Assembly (NCBI RefSeq): GCF_017562075.2
Contig: NC_054084.1
Coordinates: 16,258,798 to 16,322,797 of the forward strand
Reading direction: 5' to 3'
From: Anopheles merus
Taxonomy: Eukaryota; Arthropoda; Insecta; Diptera; Culicidae
Length of the DNA stretch: 64,000 nucleotides
In this document: positions 24,571 to 37,470 of the stretch, in pieces
Layout of the letters: each line of letters starts with the position of its first letter
Numbering within the stretch: position 1 is the stretch's first letter
Made by a program: the position numbers and the translations under genes
The notes under the pieces: model-generated
What the model saw: the letters and a program-made list of their open reading frames with translations, nothing else
What the model was told of the DNA's origin: nothing
Database searches by the model: none

Positions 24571-27500
24571 ATGGAAAGGATATTTATTTTTGACACAGTT
24601 TCTGAGACAGTTTGGCCAGAAAGACGACGTACTTGGAATGGAAACTTTGCCGAATTAGTAACTCTGAGCTCTTTCGTGTGACCCTCTGCATGGAAGCGTT
24701 GCGTCGGAGAGCAAAAGAAGAAAAAAATGCTTAGACGAGTGTTACCTGGGGTATTTATTTTCCTGCGCAAATCTTCCACCAGTTAGGTAGCAAAAGTAAT
24801 GAAAATAAATTGTTAATCAGATCGTTACTACCACCTGGAACTTTGGCCTTTGCTTGCCCGTCTGGTGCGTTTCGCAACGGGGACCTCCGTTGTTTGGGGT
24901 TCGCTCATTTATTTCCCCGAATAAGCTGCCGAAGGATCCAGAACGAGCGAATGAACGAACAAGAAGCCGTAGCAGGCTCCCTCGCAAAAGCAACTCACAC
25001 ACGACCCAACGAAGAAGCAAACAAAAAACCCGAAGTGTCATTCATCTGTCCCACGTGTGCTAAAGAAATAAATCCCTGCAGACGGTAAAGATTATTTTTA
25101 TGCATACAATACGACCTTCCCACCTTCCATTTCAGCATTCTTGTAATGGCATTTCGCTGTTCGCCGAGCGATGGCGGTGCGGGCAGAATAGATGGTTTTC
25201 ATTCATTCGGAGTTGCGATGCGTTGGTTTGACGTCAGGTTAAAGCCCTCGGTTAGGCTGCGATGTTGTGTAATTTGAGAATGGGGCAACATAGTGCAAAG
25301 TTCCTGCTCCGTTTTGCCGAATTCATTAGAGCAATCATAATGGTTCCAATCAGCAATAATTGGCATGTTACGGTGGGAAGTTGGCAAGTTGATTTTTTTG
25401 AATGCACGCGAGAGATAGCAACGTGTGTGACAATGTAAATTGATACGAGTTAGAGTTTCTAGGTAGTTAATTCAATGCAAACTTCTTGCAAAAAAGTAAA
25501 AGCATCTTGCCTAATAATGTTGTGACTTTTTAAAAAGGTAGTTTCGTGGAAAATTCTTCAATGAAAGCTCTAAACAATGTATGAAAGCAATTGATATGGT
25601 TGTACAATTAATTGCTTAAATTGTGTATAAAACAGACAGAATTTGTTCAACAAACCGGTATTTTTATTATTCAAAAAAGAAAGAAGGAAAATTAATGAAT
25701 GGATTTTAGTATTACAGTGCTAAATTCAATGTTAAATGAGTGTGATAACGTACAGATCTCTTCAACTTGTAACCTTGATCATTAGCTGGTTCCGATCATT
25801 CTCGTATAACTTACATCGACTCTTTTATAACATCATGGATCATCTATTGCCTCGTTCTTTCTCTTTCTTCCTATCTCTCTCTTTTTTCTTTCACTACGGT
25901 AGATAATATCGGTTGTAGTTCATTTAAATCAAAGTTTTATGTTTTTGCTTGTGTTGCTTGCTTACCTTAAGTAACAAGTAAAAAATAATCAATTTAATTG
26001 TTTGATGTTTTAAAGCATTTCCCATTGAACAACATGCGTTCGTTTCTTTAAATAATACAAAATTTGAAAGTGCTTTTGGAAGTGACTGCTGTTAAAATTT
26101 AAATCCTCGGAATGCTACAGTCGTTCTCTGTGACATTTGTAGTAATGGCTCTCAGGCTTTTCTATCTTCCAATGCCTGTTTATTTCGATGAGGTTAAGAA
26201 TACGGATGATACTTGTCCATTTTCGCGTGGGCTTGTCAGGGATCATTCAATTCTCAAAATATATCAGAAAACAACATAACATACATCTTAAGGCATGCTA
26301 TAGCCACGCATGAGAGTTATGTTGAAGAAGCATAATCCGTTCAAAGAAAGTGTATCATTTCGCATCATGCTTTATGGTGTAAAGCTCAAGAAATTGAAGA
26401 TCGAATTATTTAATTAAAATCATGCATAAATGAATCAACAAAAGATTTTAACAATTTTGCAATGTCCTGCCTTTTTATCAACGTTTTATCACAAAAACTA
26501 TAGAGTAATTCAACAGAATTAATTTAGTGTTGTGCTTGCATTTTTCTACAATACTTACTATCGAATTTAGCTAGTCAATAGCTAACCATTTATCTTTTTC
26601 CATTTAACTTTTTCCGTTGTTCATTCTTGTTCACTATTTTCAATGCTCTAATTTCATTCCATTTGCCCGATCCCACATCTGATCTAAAACTGTCAAACAA
26701 GCAACGATTGCTCTTTGCTGCCGGCTCAACACAAACTTTGCCAAAATAAAAAGCCTCCACAAATATGACGATGTTGATGATGACACGCACACGAACCTCC
26801 TCCATCGCTCACGATGGCTCCTTCCTCCCTTATTCACATCCTCATGTATGCTTTATGTGCCAGCATTTTCCCAGCACCGAAAGTGAATTCTCCGTACCTG
26901 TGTTAAAAGAAAGAAATAAAAAAACAAATCCTCCCAAAAACCTGCCCACATTCCGTGACCTTTTTCCGCAATCAGCAAAAGCCGTGTGTAACGACGGCAA
27001 GCGTGCTGCGCGGAAAGCATCGCCGCATACATTATGCGATGTATGCAGCGCTCTGTGGAACAGCGCTTCGAGGAGGCGTCTTGTCGAGGAGACACGATCC
27101 GGGCAGAGGGCCGTGTTCCTCATTATAAAGTGAGCCGTTGTAAATTCGCACACCAACTGCGTGCGACCAACGTAGCGCAAAAATGAGCAAAAAAAAAACA
27201 CACATGATTGCATACCGATAATCACGCCAGTTTTTCACGCCATCCTGGGGCCAACGGGAGGAATCGTTGAGTTTTGAGTGCACTTTTCGGGGAAGTGGAG
27301 CGAGGGATAAAAGATGGCAGACAGTTAGAAATGCCAAATTAGGACCCCTCACCAGCGTAATGGGAGGAACAGGGGCTAGAAGGACGATTCGATCGTCGTT
27401 CGGGCATTATCACGGTGTGATTAAGCATTCGGCTGGCGTACTCCATTTACACATTACCGATTTCTGTTTTTCGCGTCGAACCCTATCAGACTGTGTGTGT

Positions 27501-28377
27501 GGGAAGGTGGAGAACGGGTTGTGGGAACGATTCCGGAGCGAGCAAAATCAATAATGTCCACAGTCCAAACACACACACACCGTCCTAGCGTCGCACCACA
27601 TGCATTCTTTGCCCATTTATGTTGTGCAATATTGTCGATCGACGGAACGTGAAACATGCTCGCCGGGACGCGTTGTACGATGCGTGACGGGGATACAATT
27701 CGTCTATTCCCAGCTGACCCTTTTCTGACCACGAACCGTAGCATTTCTGCTTCCTCTGTTCATCGATCTCGATCGTACTTCGGTGTTATACAGCGGACGC
27801 GTTTTTTCTTTATCGTTGCTCTTATCAACACTACATACCTGTATTGGGTACATTTTCATTCGTCAATGCACGTTTTCCGTCACCATGCTGGACACTGCCC
27901 GGTGTCCGTTGGCACCTTTTCGATCATTCATCAATATGCACGCACGTATTTGGTACGGAGGCCGAAGTCAGGTCAGTCGCTGTTTTGTCCAGTCCATTTG
28001 CGTTTCGTTGAGTAGAGCTGGTGTGTGTGTGGGTGTGTACCTAGGCTGTGTTGACAAAAGAGAATAGAATCGTGTTGGGACCGATGTTGTCCCTACGATG
28101 GTACGGAAATGCGTACTGGTACATTCTTGTAGTAAATGCTGCAGTAACAATTTAAACATCACAAGTCAACGGCTGTGGCTGGATGAAGGTAGGCTTTCTT
28201 GTGCAACGAAAATTTCCTATAATTTGTGTGAATTTTTAGAATGATTTGTATTGAAGCTTGATGAAAACTTAATTATTCTGATGGTTCCAGTAAATTACAA
28301 AAAAAAAAACAAATAATGTACAAAGTCAAAAAACTGTATACATTTTTAACACATCTTTAAAAGGTTCCGATATCTTA
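24571..28377. other. no gene seen; AT-rich core flanked by GC-rich stretches
   Basis: 24800-25100 and 26750-28050 are GC-richer, with overlapping frames up to 127 codons on both strands and no domain. 25400-26640 is AT-rich and unrecognised. A GT run lies at about 28020-28037. Confidence 0.45.
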
Positions 28378-28550
28378 TCGGCAATCCCGTAGTACAGTCG
28401 CCAACTAGTACGATTTAATAACATGTCCGTCGTGGGTTCAAACGTCATGTGGACTGTCCCCTCTTAGGCAGGACTGACTATCCGGCTGTGTGGTACAACA
28501 TAAGTCTCGAAAGTCTTCAAAGGTTGGCATACTCCAAGTAGATGAAAAAA
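28378..28550 (+). mobile_element. SINE200-like SINE, decayed copy
   Basis: Shares the word order of the intact copy at 46616: GTAGTACAGTCGCCAACTAG, TACGATTTAATAACATGTCC, the B-box GGGTTCAAACG (about 28434-28444), GGACTGTCCCC, GGACTGACTATCCGGCTG, and AAGTCTCGAAAG. The final GTTGTTGTGCCAAAGAAG block is lost, and the copy ends at a GATGAAAAAAAG tract. GATAT words flank both sides, but a clean target duplication is not visible. Confidence 0.75.
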
Positions 28551-29149
28551 AGATATTTGAGAACTCATGATACAATTTTGTTAGAGCTTTATGGTAATCT
28601 GAGAGTAAATATTTTATGTTGTTTCATAGTTTTTGCTATAACATTGCTTTGAATTTTATTTATTTATTTAGTTATTGATTTAGGTTTCCGTTATCTAGCA
28701 AACTACTGCCTGCATAACAAATACAATTTTAAAATTGAACATCTCAATCGAATTCGAACGTATCTTTGACACATTAAAGTTCGGAACAAACCAACAATTT
28801 ACCGTAAAACTGAAAAATAAATGAGAAAAAATCGCGAAAAATAAGTGCTTTGCTAACGGAGATTATATCTCAAATAATTTCTGACTTGTTTCATTATCAT
28901 ATTCAAGCCTATTTGGTTATTAAGTGAATTGTGTCTTGAAGTTTTAAAATGTTAAAATAATAATATAAAATCAATATGCCTTGACATTTGATCTAGTGTT
29001 CTAGTGATCTAGTGTACACCAGCAGTAATCATATTCTAATCAATAAAAAAATGGTCATTAGAAATTCACATATTACCATCTTTTGATTCATCAATAAAAC
29101 TACCACTTTTTCGACTTTTGATATTTATTTATGTTGACGCTTGGATGTC
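28551..29149. other. no gene seen; very AT-rich
   Basis: Contains an ATTTATTTATTT tract near 28655-28672. Nothing else is recognised. Confidence 0.5.
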
Positions 29150-29152
29150 AAA

Positions 29153-29245
29153 TGACAACTTGACGAATGTACGTTTCGTCAAGTGATAATGAGTACGGTA
29201 GAAATTGATGAGTAGCCAATGAGTTACCACTCGCGTGAGTGGCAA
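29153..29245. repeat. two perfect short hairpins
   Basis: ACTTGACGAA and TTCGTCAAGT flank a 7-nt loop at about 29157-29183. CCACTC-GCGT-GAGTGG is a 16-bp hairpin at about 29227-29242. Both lie just upstream of the possible transposase scrap at 29338, so they could be parts of a decayed element's terminal region. Confidence 0.5.
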
Positions 29246-29337
29246 TGAAAGAAAAATTATGAATAGGGCAACATAACGAATACACTTTCTCTTGCACTTT
29301 GGAAATTCAAACACATCGGTAAATATTTAGCCCACGC

Positions 29338-29583
29338 AAAATTATATCCGAAACGTTCGTGATGGTTCATGGTGCCGTGACCAGGATCACCAGGCAGCCA
29401 AAATTCTCTAAGATGAATGTTTGGATGACAGTTAACAAAAAATTGGTCAAACGATGCCATTTTTATCCCGTTGTTTCGTGGATACTTCATAGCAACACCT
29501 TCATTAGTTTTCCTCAACATGAATATATCTCTAAGCTGACGGTCTCTCGAAGATTCACTTTAGGGAGATTTCACTGTTATTGA
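29338..29583 (+). mobile_element. possible mariner/Tc1 transposase scrap
   Basis: One frame reads ETFVMVHGAVTRI, with VNKK and VVSWI words further on. This resembles the VMVWGAV...V(N)...Y...L..V.PW block of mariner-superfamily DDE transposases. The catalytic Asp residues and flanking blocks are not visible, and an 87-codon frame on the minus strand covers the same DNA. The resemblance is short, so I hold it loosely. Confidence 0.25.
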
Positions 29584-31936
29584 TTAATGATACAAAGCAA
29601 TGCTATTGATTGTATTGTAGTTTTTCGTAAATTAGTATATCATCCAAATCAAATTAGTATATCTTCCTCGAATGCTACAAAAATTATTGGGGATATTCTG
29701 GATATGGTACAAAAGCCTTAACAGCTGAAAAATGATCCAGGCAACCGCTATAATTATAATGCCACATTTGGCCCGCGGGACACACTTTGTATTTTGTATT
29801 TAAAAGTAATGCGAATGCTCAAATAGCCGCAGTGGCACCAACATCCTAACACAATGCATCTCCCTCGCGAACGTTGGTCATTTAATTGCCCTTCACTGCT
29901 TTTTCTAGTTGGATTGAACATGACGAATGATTCAAATTCAATCGATGTGGTTCGTGTTTTCATTACAACGTTTTCATTTTTTTGTTCAAAGTTTTCTATC
30001 CCCAGTTTCTCCGCTAGATGCACTCTTACAATTCCCAGCTCCAAGGAACGAAGGTGCCGTACAATCGGTCAGTCAGGATCATGTATAATTACTATTCAAA
30101 CGTTATTTCATAAACATTGAACCCAACAGTACACCAAGCTTATAGGGTAAGGAACGGCTAACGAAGAGGTACGGGGCAAACTATTGTCAGTGACATCGGG
30201 TAATGATCTGACGCGCTGTAATCATCATCGTCATTGAGGATCAATAAATGTTTTTTAGTGCGTGAAAAATCCTTACCAAATGGTAGATCTTACCGGAGGC
30301 GTTGGTGGTGAGGATGATGAATGCTATAAGCCTGAATGGTATGTTTCAAGCTTTGAAATTACATTTAAATACCATTTAAAGTAAAGTGTGGTGTGTTGGG
30401 AGAAAAAATGAATGAATTTCATTGAACATTGAACCGTTTTGTTATTGGTTTTTAGTGTGTTAAAAACTGTAACGCTCAAGTGACATTTTAATTGATAATT
30501 TTAATTAGTGCTTAAATGTTGAAGTGTTTGATCGATTGCAAATAGTAAAGGTAATTTCATTTCATTTCCCCGTCTCTGTAATTATAGCACCATGAGTAAT
30601 GCCTTGCTATGCTGTTAAAAACAGAAGTGTTTTCAATTATGATGCTCCATTTCTTACAATGTGTTACAGCACGGCTACATCCAACGGCTACCAACGGTGG
30701 CAATTTGACAGAAAAGCATCATCATCGTTTTCATCATCAATAACATTAGCGCAATCATCATCATTCTCGCCGGTACGGCTCAATGTTGACGTACAATTTG
30801 GCTGCACCAAGCCCGATGAACCCGATGATGTATCGAACTCTGTCCACCCGGTCCCGACCGGAAGGAGTGCCATTGGGTCCGCGAACCGTGGTTTTATGCT
30901 GACGCGTGCACACCACACACATAACACACAGTGCAAGCCAAAAGCTCACTGTGCTCCAAAAGGTCCATCGAGATTGCCATTACGATTGCGGCACGGAAAA
31001 CGGTGCACCGAATGCAACGAATCCTGTTGACCGCTGCTTGAGGTGGCAGAGGTTAGGGCAGGGTGGAGCAGAAAGAAAAACCATCACCACCAACACCATC
31101 ATGATCGGAATCGAACAGCACACACAACATGACCGGCAACATGCACCCGGGTGCAGTTGCATAATTTCTAAATGCATCCTCCCGGCAACCGGCGCTCGGC
31201 GCTGGCTGTGCGAGGCCTGTAGCAGAAGCAACTTTTTAGCTCGCCCGGTTTTACAACGCCACTATTTGTACGCGGTACGCGGAGTGAGAACAATGTCGAT
31301 ACAAATTAGTAACAATGGAACGGGAGGTCAACATAACGTAGCATTATTATGCTGGGGCCGACCGGTCAACCAGCCATGGGGCAGAAGGGCATTAACGGGT
31401 AGCAGCATCAGGCACGGGCGACTACCTGGAATTTGAATTTGTAAGTACAGTTGCGGATGCGCGTGTGCACACACACACGTGAGTTACATTACCGATGCAG
31501 TGGTAGGTGCTTCTCTAAATTCATGTCGCATTTTGACTTTTGCTCGGTCGAGATGCAGTGCAAATTCCATGTTTGTTTACATTTGAGTCTGCAAAGATGC
31601 GTTCTGGTGCGTTCGCTTGTGAAGCGTATGAAAGGTCCTGTAGGGTAGGTGGGGGAAGGTTTAGGTATTGTTTGTTCAAATACCTTTCAAAAGTTTCATG
31701 CCATGTGGTGGATGCCATTGGTCATTGTTAGATTTTTTAGTTGAAATTTCACTATGAAGTATCAAGCAAGATGCAATAAATACTTCTTATTCATGATTCG
31801 AATTCATCGAAAATCGTGATATAAAATCATGACAAATTTTTATGTCAATTTTATGTTTTTAAATTATTAACTAAATTTTTGATAAACATTTGGTGAAAAA
31901 ATATTTCATTAAATAAATTTAATGATAGATCGATCT
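29584..31936. other. no gene seen; GC-rich at 30600-31450
   Basis: The GC-rich part has a 176-codon plus-strand frame (30906-31436) with His/Thr-rich low-complexity sequence and overlapping frames, and no domain. A donor-like TTT|GTAAGTAC follows it at 31440/31441 but gives no convincing exon. A short CACACA run lies near 31468. Confidence 0.45.
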
Positions 31937-32022
31937 TGTAGTACAGTCAACATTTCGTTGTACAGTCAACTCTTGTTGTACAGTTTACCATTGTATAACC
32001 ATTGTACCATTATTGTACAGTT
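31937..32022. repeat. degenerate tandem repeat of TTGTACAGTCAAC
   Basis: TTGTACAGT or a close variant recurs about five times with an 18-25 bp period. It resembles the SINE word TAGTACAGTCGNCAAC, but no other SINE sequence is present. Confidence 0.6.
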
Positions 32023-32581
32023 CATATTAGACAATTTATTAGCAAAAAGCATAGGATAATTTTCTGGCTAAATTGCGATAGAAAACAAAATATTTACTTT
32101 TCCTTATCCACTACATATTGGATGGTATCATTGGGAAAGTATGGCGCTAACTCGGAATCCTAGGAATGACAACACATTCCATGTGTCCGATCCTACACTG
32201 CCTCGGTAAATAACTATAACAACAATCGACGGGCGCGGGGCCATGGGACTTTCTCAAACACTTATGAAAGATTCTCAAGCACTCAAAACATGTTCTCAGA
32301 CGCGAGTCCGTGGCCGACGTCAGTTTTTCTCTCTCTGAAAAACTGATATAGCAACATTATCAGCTGTATTAAAGAATTATTTGCAGCTTGTGTTTGATCG
32401 CATTTGTCAAACCTTTTTCAATTATAAACATTTAAAAAAATCCTACTTCATAAACGATAAACTAAGAGCACAATTGCTCATATTTCAGATAGCCGATCGC
32501 TGTATCGTCAACTTTCTGAAAAATTCTCAAAAGATTCTCAAACCAATTTTGTGCCGATTCGAAAAGCGTTGAGAACGTAGG
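32023..32581. other. no gene seen; repeated GATTCTCAA words
   Basis: GATTCTCAA and TTCTCAA recur at about 32241, 32270, 32290, 32523 and 32533, so the stretch may be a decayed element related to the nested palindrome just downstream. Confidence 0.35.
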
Positions 32582-32619
32582 TTTCTCAATAGCACTCATG
32601 AGTGCCTGAAATTGAGAAA
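32582..32619. repeat. nested palindrome TTTCTCAA...GCACTCATGAGTGC...TTGAGAAA
   Basis: A perfect 14-bp palindrome (32592-32605) is enclosed by an 8-bp inverted repeat (32582-32589 with 32612-32619). Confidence 0.6.
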
Positions 32620-32858
32620 TTTGGTTGATGAAAATACTGACTAAAGTACTGTAGGTCGCCAACTTACACATGGAGAAGTATGCTTGTTTTGAAGTCGATT
32701 TTTCACTCAGCCAGATATGCGAATTTTGGCCTTTGTTTGGTAAATTGATTCTAGAAAACTCATTTATGTTGCTTATTTTCGATGAAAACTGTACTACAGT
32801 CAAAAATATCCTCGAAAAAATCTAAAATGACCTGTTTTTATTGGTTTTATAACTATAA

Positions 32859-33267
32859 CCACTATAGGAACATGCCTGTTTTGTGTACCTATAATGGCAC
32901 TATGATAAAAAAACACTTAAAAATACTTAAATATGGTCAAAAGGCAATTAATTTCAGTAAAACAATAACATCTCATAACAGCTATGTAAAAAAACGAATA
33001 ATTACGTTGTTATGTGGACATTTATAATGTTAACAAAATTATGAGTTTCACTATGTAATATTAATGATTTTTGGAAAACTGTTGATTAATTCAACAAAAT
33101 AATGGATTTTTGGTCCTTAGATAACGAAATGACTCAATTTATACCCTTTTTAAAATACCAGAGAACATTTCACACTAACATAAGTAACTTAATTACTTGT
33201 AAATTATCGTAAGGAACGCATTTTAGTGCAATACCACCACTATAGGTACTAGCACCACTATAGGTAC
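32859..33267. repeat. four copies of CCACTATAGGTAC, one inverted
   Basis: CCACTATAGGAAC at 32859-32871 pairs with the inverted GTACCTATAATGG at 32885-32897, forming a hairpin. Two perfect tandem copies of CCACTATAGGTAC lie at 33237-33249 and 33255-33267, with an 18-bp period. The function is unknown. Confidence 0.6.
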
Positions 33268-34258
33268 GATTCCCTTCTCTGTATTTGATCGCATTTTGAT
33301 CTGGTGCGTAACGCAACATATACAATTTCGAAAATCTACAAAATTCTACATTATTAACAGAATGTTGGACACTACTAATCCAACATTCCGCAAAACCTTT
33401 GAATAAAAACAGAAATTATAATAGATGATTGTTGAAGAAACAGAGAATGTAAAAGTTACATTTTTCGTGAGTTTTCATGATAAAACTCAGTCTACAATCT
33501 TTAACTCATAACCTATTCATCAATCCTTATAACCATACTAAGAGATGTGTACTTAATACTCATCATAGCTCTAAACACGCCTCAACTCCCAGCAGAAATC
33601 TCCCGTGATTCAAATTTTAATGATGCAAGATGTAGTCCACAACCAATGCTGGCAATCTCGTAACGAGCAGTGGGTCATTTTTTGTTTGCTTCCAACACAG
33701 CCTCAACAAACTTTACAAGCCTGAAGGCCAACGTGCATCAGAATCCGCGAAAACAAGCGCCTTCCTATAATGCTTTTTGATTAAGCATGCCCGTCCTTCC
33801 ACATAGCATCAGCATCAGCAGCATCGGCAGCAAGCAAAAGCTGCGATTTTTCATCAACAAAATGGACCACACCGTTGCAGCAGCAGTAGCAGCAGCAGGA
33901 CGATCCTCACACTCGCATCACCCAATGTACAATGTTAATTTCGTGAAAGATTAATTCCATTCCATCGGAGCTGCGGGCGGGATGGAGATGGAGAGTTAAG
34001 GCAAGCTCCGTGTCGGCTGTGTTGTTCTAATTTCTTTCCGCAGCAAATCTTCCAACAACACCTCCCCTTCGCAAACTGCCAACCCGAAACCGGGATGGGG
34101 CGCAGGGACGGTTTTTACCTAATGCTATCAGCTGCACCTGTAGTCTTTGCCGTTAGTTGCTGGCGCTTTCTGCCCGGCCAAAGTCTTAATCTTATCGTGT
34201 AATCTCACTTCCGACCGGTCAGCCGCTTCCGGGTAGATGGAAGGGAGATGGTGCAGAA
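33268..34258. other. no gene seen
   Basis: AT-rich to about 33600, then GC-richer with CAG/CAT trinucleotide runs (about 33805-33900). AT cores such as GTTAATTTCG and GATTAATTCC at 33932-33960, flanked by GC-rich DNA, may be regulatory. Confidence 0.4.
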
Positions 34259-34284
34259 GAAGCAGCAGCAGCAGCAGCAGCAGC
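34259..34284. repeat. (CAG)n trinucleotide repeat
   Basis: About eight CAG units, not in a recognised coding frame. Confidence 0.9.
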
Positions 34285-36580
34285 CTACGTCAAACTGGCT
34301 GTCGAATCGCGAAGTTTATCAATATTTAACTAACCCCAAACGAGACTAATCTCATTTTGCTGCGAAAGAAGTTAAGTGCGCTACTGGTGGGGGAAAGTTT
34401 TTTTGCGATTGTTGTTGTTGTAGCTGTGTGTGTAGATGCTCTGTGTTGCCCTTTCCCGGGTGACTCAACCTTCCCTTTCGTCCATGTTTGTCCTCGCTAC
34501 CGTTGGGAGAAGCGTTGGAGATTTTTTGCTTCACTTTAGTTGGCTTTTCTGACACGAGCCTGACGAGGAGGTTGCGTTGCTTCTGTCTTCTGTTTGGTTG
34601 GTTGGTTGTTGCACTGTGGCCCAACTTGATACTTTCTCCTTTGCGTATCCGTTGGCCATTTTCGTACAGATGAACCACGGTGGTAAGGTTTATTTTGTGG
34701 CTCCACTGGCTCCACGGCAAGAAGTGTGCGCCGTTGTTTCTTGTTGGTTCGCTTTATTGGTGAGAAATTGTGCCGGCTCGTTTGAGATTGTTAGGAAAGA
34801 GTTTATTAATTCGCTGGAGGTCGCTGCCGTTGTATCGGTTGGGTGGAGTTTTTGGGAAAATGTTTAACTGCAAATCCGGCTAACAAGCTCAATTCAAAGA
34901 AAATGTATTGGATTATTTCCTTAAAATGATTTGTTTGACTATGGAAAAATCTACTGGCGTAATAATTATCTTTTTAATCTGTTTGTTCATAAACTCGGTT
35001 ATGAAGTATGTAATGCATTTAATATATTTTATTTAATTTTTTTCATACCTCTTTTTTATATATATACGCATATATCCTTAGACAGCTATCAACTAAACAA
35101 GCCCAAATTTTCCGATAAACTGTACCACTAAATCGCACTGCAAAGCGTACACCTCTTTACCATCTTTAACACCTTCGAGCACATTGCGGCAAGGTGGAAG
35201 CAATTCTCACGACACTCTGCACCTCGGTTTTGCGCAGCCCTGGCTTGCGGCTTATTTATGCCGTATCCTTGCAAAACCCTGTGTCGAAGCGCTTGAACGA
35301 TTGCTAGTCCATCTAATGAACTCGTTAATAAGTAATTAAGCCTGCTTTTCTTTCGCGAATAATTAAACATATTCTAATGTAATTTTCGGGCGCTGGAAGT
35401 ATTCGTCTTTGGTAAGCGAAATGAGGCTTCTGGAGAAGTTATTTACAACTTTTGTAATGAGATGGATTTTGCAAAGCGGGGAGAAAATCATGATACATTA
35501 AAAATGAGTTATGGATTTCCCATAAATTAGTTTATTGTTATTTTTTAATAGACAAAGTAGCCATCCAATGTTTAAGCATGTCAAAATGGTTATCAAACTT
35601 GTTGAGCTTTTGTTAATGTCAAAATAATTTTATCTATTTCATGCAATATTTTGGAACTTTCGCAAAAAACAAATAGAAAGCTTGCTATTTAAATAGAATA
35701 ACACCCGTTGCAACATTACACGTCAATGTTGCAGGATAAGAGTATGTAACAAAAAGTGAGCATGTGTGCAATATGATGCCAATTTGCATTATGCACTTCT
35801 GGTGGTTGCCACTTGTCAACGCGGACATCAGCGCAATAGCGCTAAATATGAAATATCCATTACTGCCCACCGGGCTCCGTGCAATATATTATGGAAATGC
35901 GGGTTTTTTTTTCTCTCTCTCAATCGTCTTACCACCATTAGATAATTTGAAACACATTCTAAGCATCGATTTCTCATTAGAGAACGACGAATTAATTGGA
36001 CAACGCCTCCTGCCCATCCCATCCAGCCTTTCGGAAACGGTGTCAGCTGTCAATCACCGTGCCCGGTTGTATCTAATGACACTTTCCCAAACCCCCTGAT
36101 TCCTAGAATGCAAGGCGGCCGGACGCCTATTCTAATGCGACTTATGCAAATGTAACCCAGCAGTGGACAGTGGATGAAGCATTGTTTGAAAGGAGCCGGG
36201 GGCGAGGTGCTTTTTATAGCCGTGTATAGCCCTAATATCGGATTCATGTTTCGCTTTCTTTGCCCTGCAGTCGAATATTCCTCCCACCGTTCCAGCACGA
36301 ACCGATGCACAACTTTAATGCGGTGCAATACTTAAGCGGAAGATATATATCGGGCTTGGGTGAGGCTTTCGAGTTGATCGATGGCTACCAGGCTACCGGC
36401 AGGCTGATGATATACGACACTTTCTAATGTGCGTCGTAAACGATGGTTCTGGACAAGTTAGCAGCTTCGTCTTTGCCATAACGGCACAAAGCTTTAAGTT
36501 CGGCCCAGCACTGGCTCAAGCACAGTTAAAATAGGGCTTCCGATTTGATTTTCTCGGCCTTTTTTATTGACCTCGTTTTG
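34285..36580. other. no gene seen
   Basis: GC-rich at 34380-34860, then AT-rich. A 9-bp perfect hairpin (TGCAACATT/AATGTTGCA) lies at 35709-35733. Frames up to 122 codons on both strands lack domains. Confidence 0.45.
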
Positions 36581-36589
36581 AGGGTAATC

Positions 36590-36670
36590 TTCCCGCTCGC
36601 AGTAGCGCTTAATTTCTTGCCATTATGATTTAATTACCACCGATGGCTATAAATTATGCATGATTTGTGT
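36590..36670. promoter_or_regulatory. possible enhancer core (homeodomain and POU-type words)
   Basis: A TTATGATTTAATTACC core and a TAAATTATGCATGATTTG core lie close together inside GC-richer DNA. This mix of ATTA and ATGCAT words is common in conserved insect developmental enhancers. Function is inferred from composition only. Confidence 0.22.
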
Positions 36671-37470
36671 GCGGGTGTTCTTGGGGGCGAGTCAATTGTT
36701 TGGGAATATTGAATTATAGTGGCTGTTTGAAGGCTTGCTTTGAAATTAGGGAGGAAATTCCGTTAGTAGGTAAAAATGGATGAAGCGAACTGGATTAGTC
36801 CATGTTTATGTGTGGGCAGATTTGGTTTTTATTTTCAACTACTGGCTACCTTTAATGCGTGTCAATCGAAAACGACACAAACATTTATCTTAATAATTTC
36901 TATGATTGTCTATGAGCTTGTTTCGGAGTGATGTTCTTTAATCTTTTGGAAACAGGTAAACCTACGCTAGGGTACATTTTTGTTTTGTCTGTTGATTTTT
37001 GGATGTAAGTACAAGATGAGCTTGTTGATGATGTTGGTAAACCGGTATAGATCATACTACAGTTTACACTATCTGTAGCAACTTGGGACAACGTCCTGCT
37101 TTAAAAATAAAATTAAAATTAACAAACATCAATTAAAAATTTATAAGAGAAACCCTAAAAACGATTTGCCATGTAGAGACGACTAAAAATTCGTGATCGT
37201 GCTGGTCGCGTAAGAACTTTTTGATTCCCGGAATCATTGTGGTTGTTAGCACAATTTGAAGAGGTGTTGGCCCCTATGGCTCACTAGCATCTGTATCCTT
37301 CGATAGGTCCTTTCGTTCACTCCGAATGCTCAAGAACTCAAGAACGGCGATTAGCTGTAGCATCTTCTCAAATGATCTCTTCAACACTTTGAATGATCGA
37401 TGCTCACGCTTTGAACAATTTATTTTTATTTTTCAGCCAACAATTGTAAGCTGTTATGATACTTAAAACA
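36671..37470. other. no gene seen
   Basis: AT-rich, with short frames only. Nothing recognised. Confidence 0.5.

Noticed and set aside
28434..28444. B-box-like GGGTTCAAACG considered as a tRNA gene
   Set aside because: No cloverleaf can be formed and the downstream sequence matches the SINE body; it is a SINE head.
30906..31436. 176-codon plus-strand ORF with His/Cys residues, considered as a zinc-finger protein
   Set aside because: Cys and His spacing does not match any zinc-finger pattern, and the following donor-like site does not make a convincing exon.
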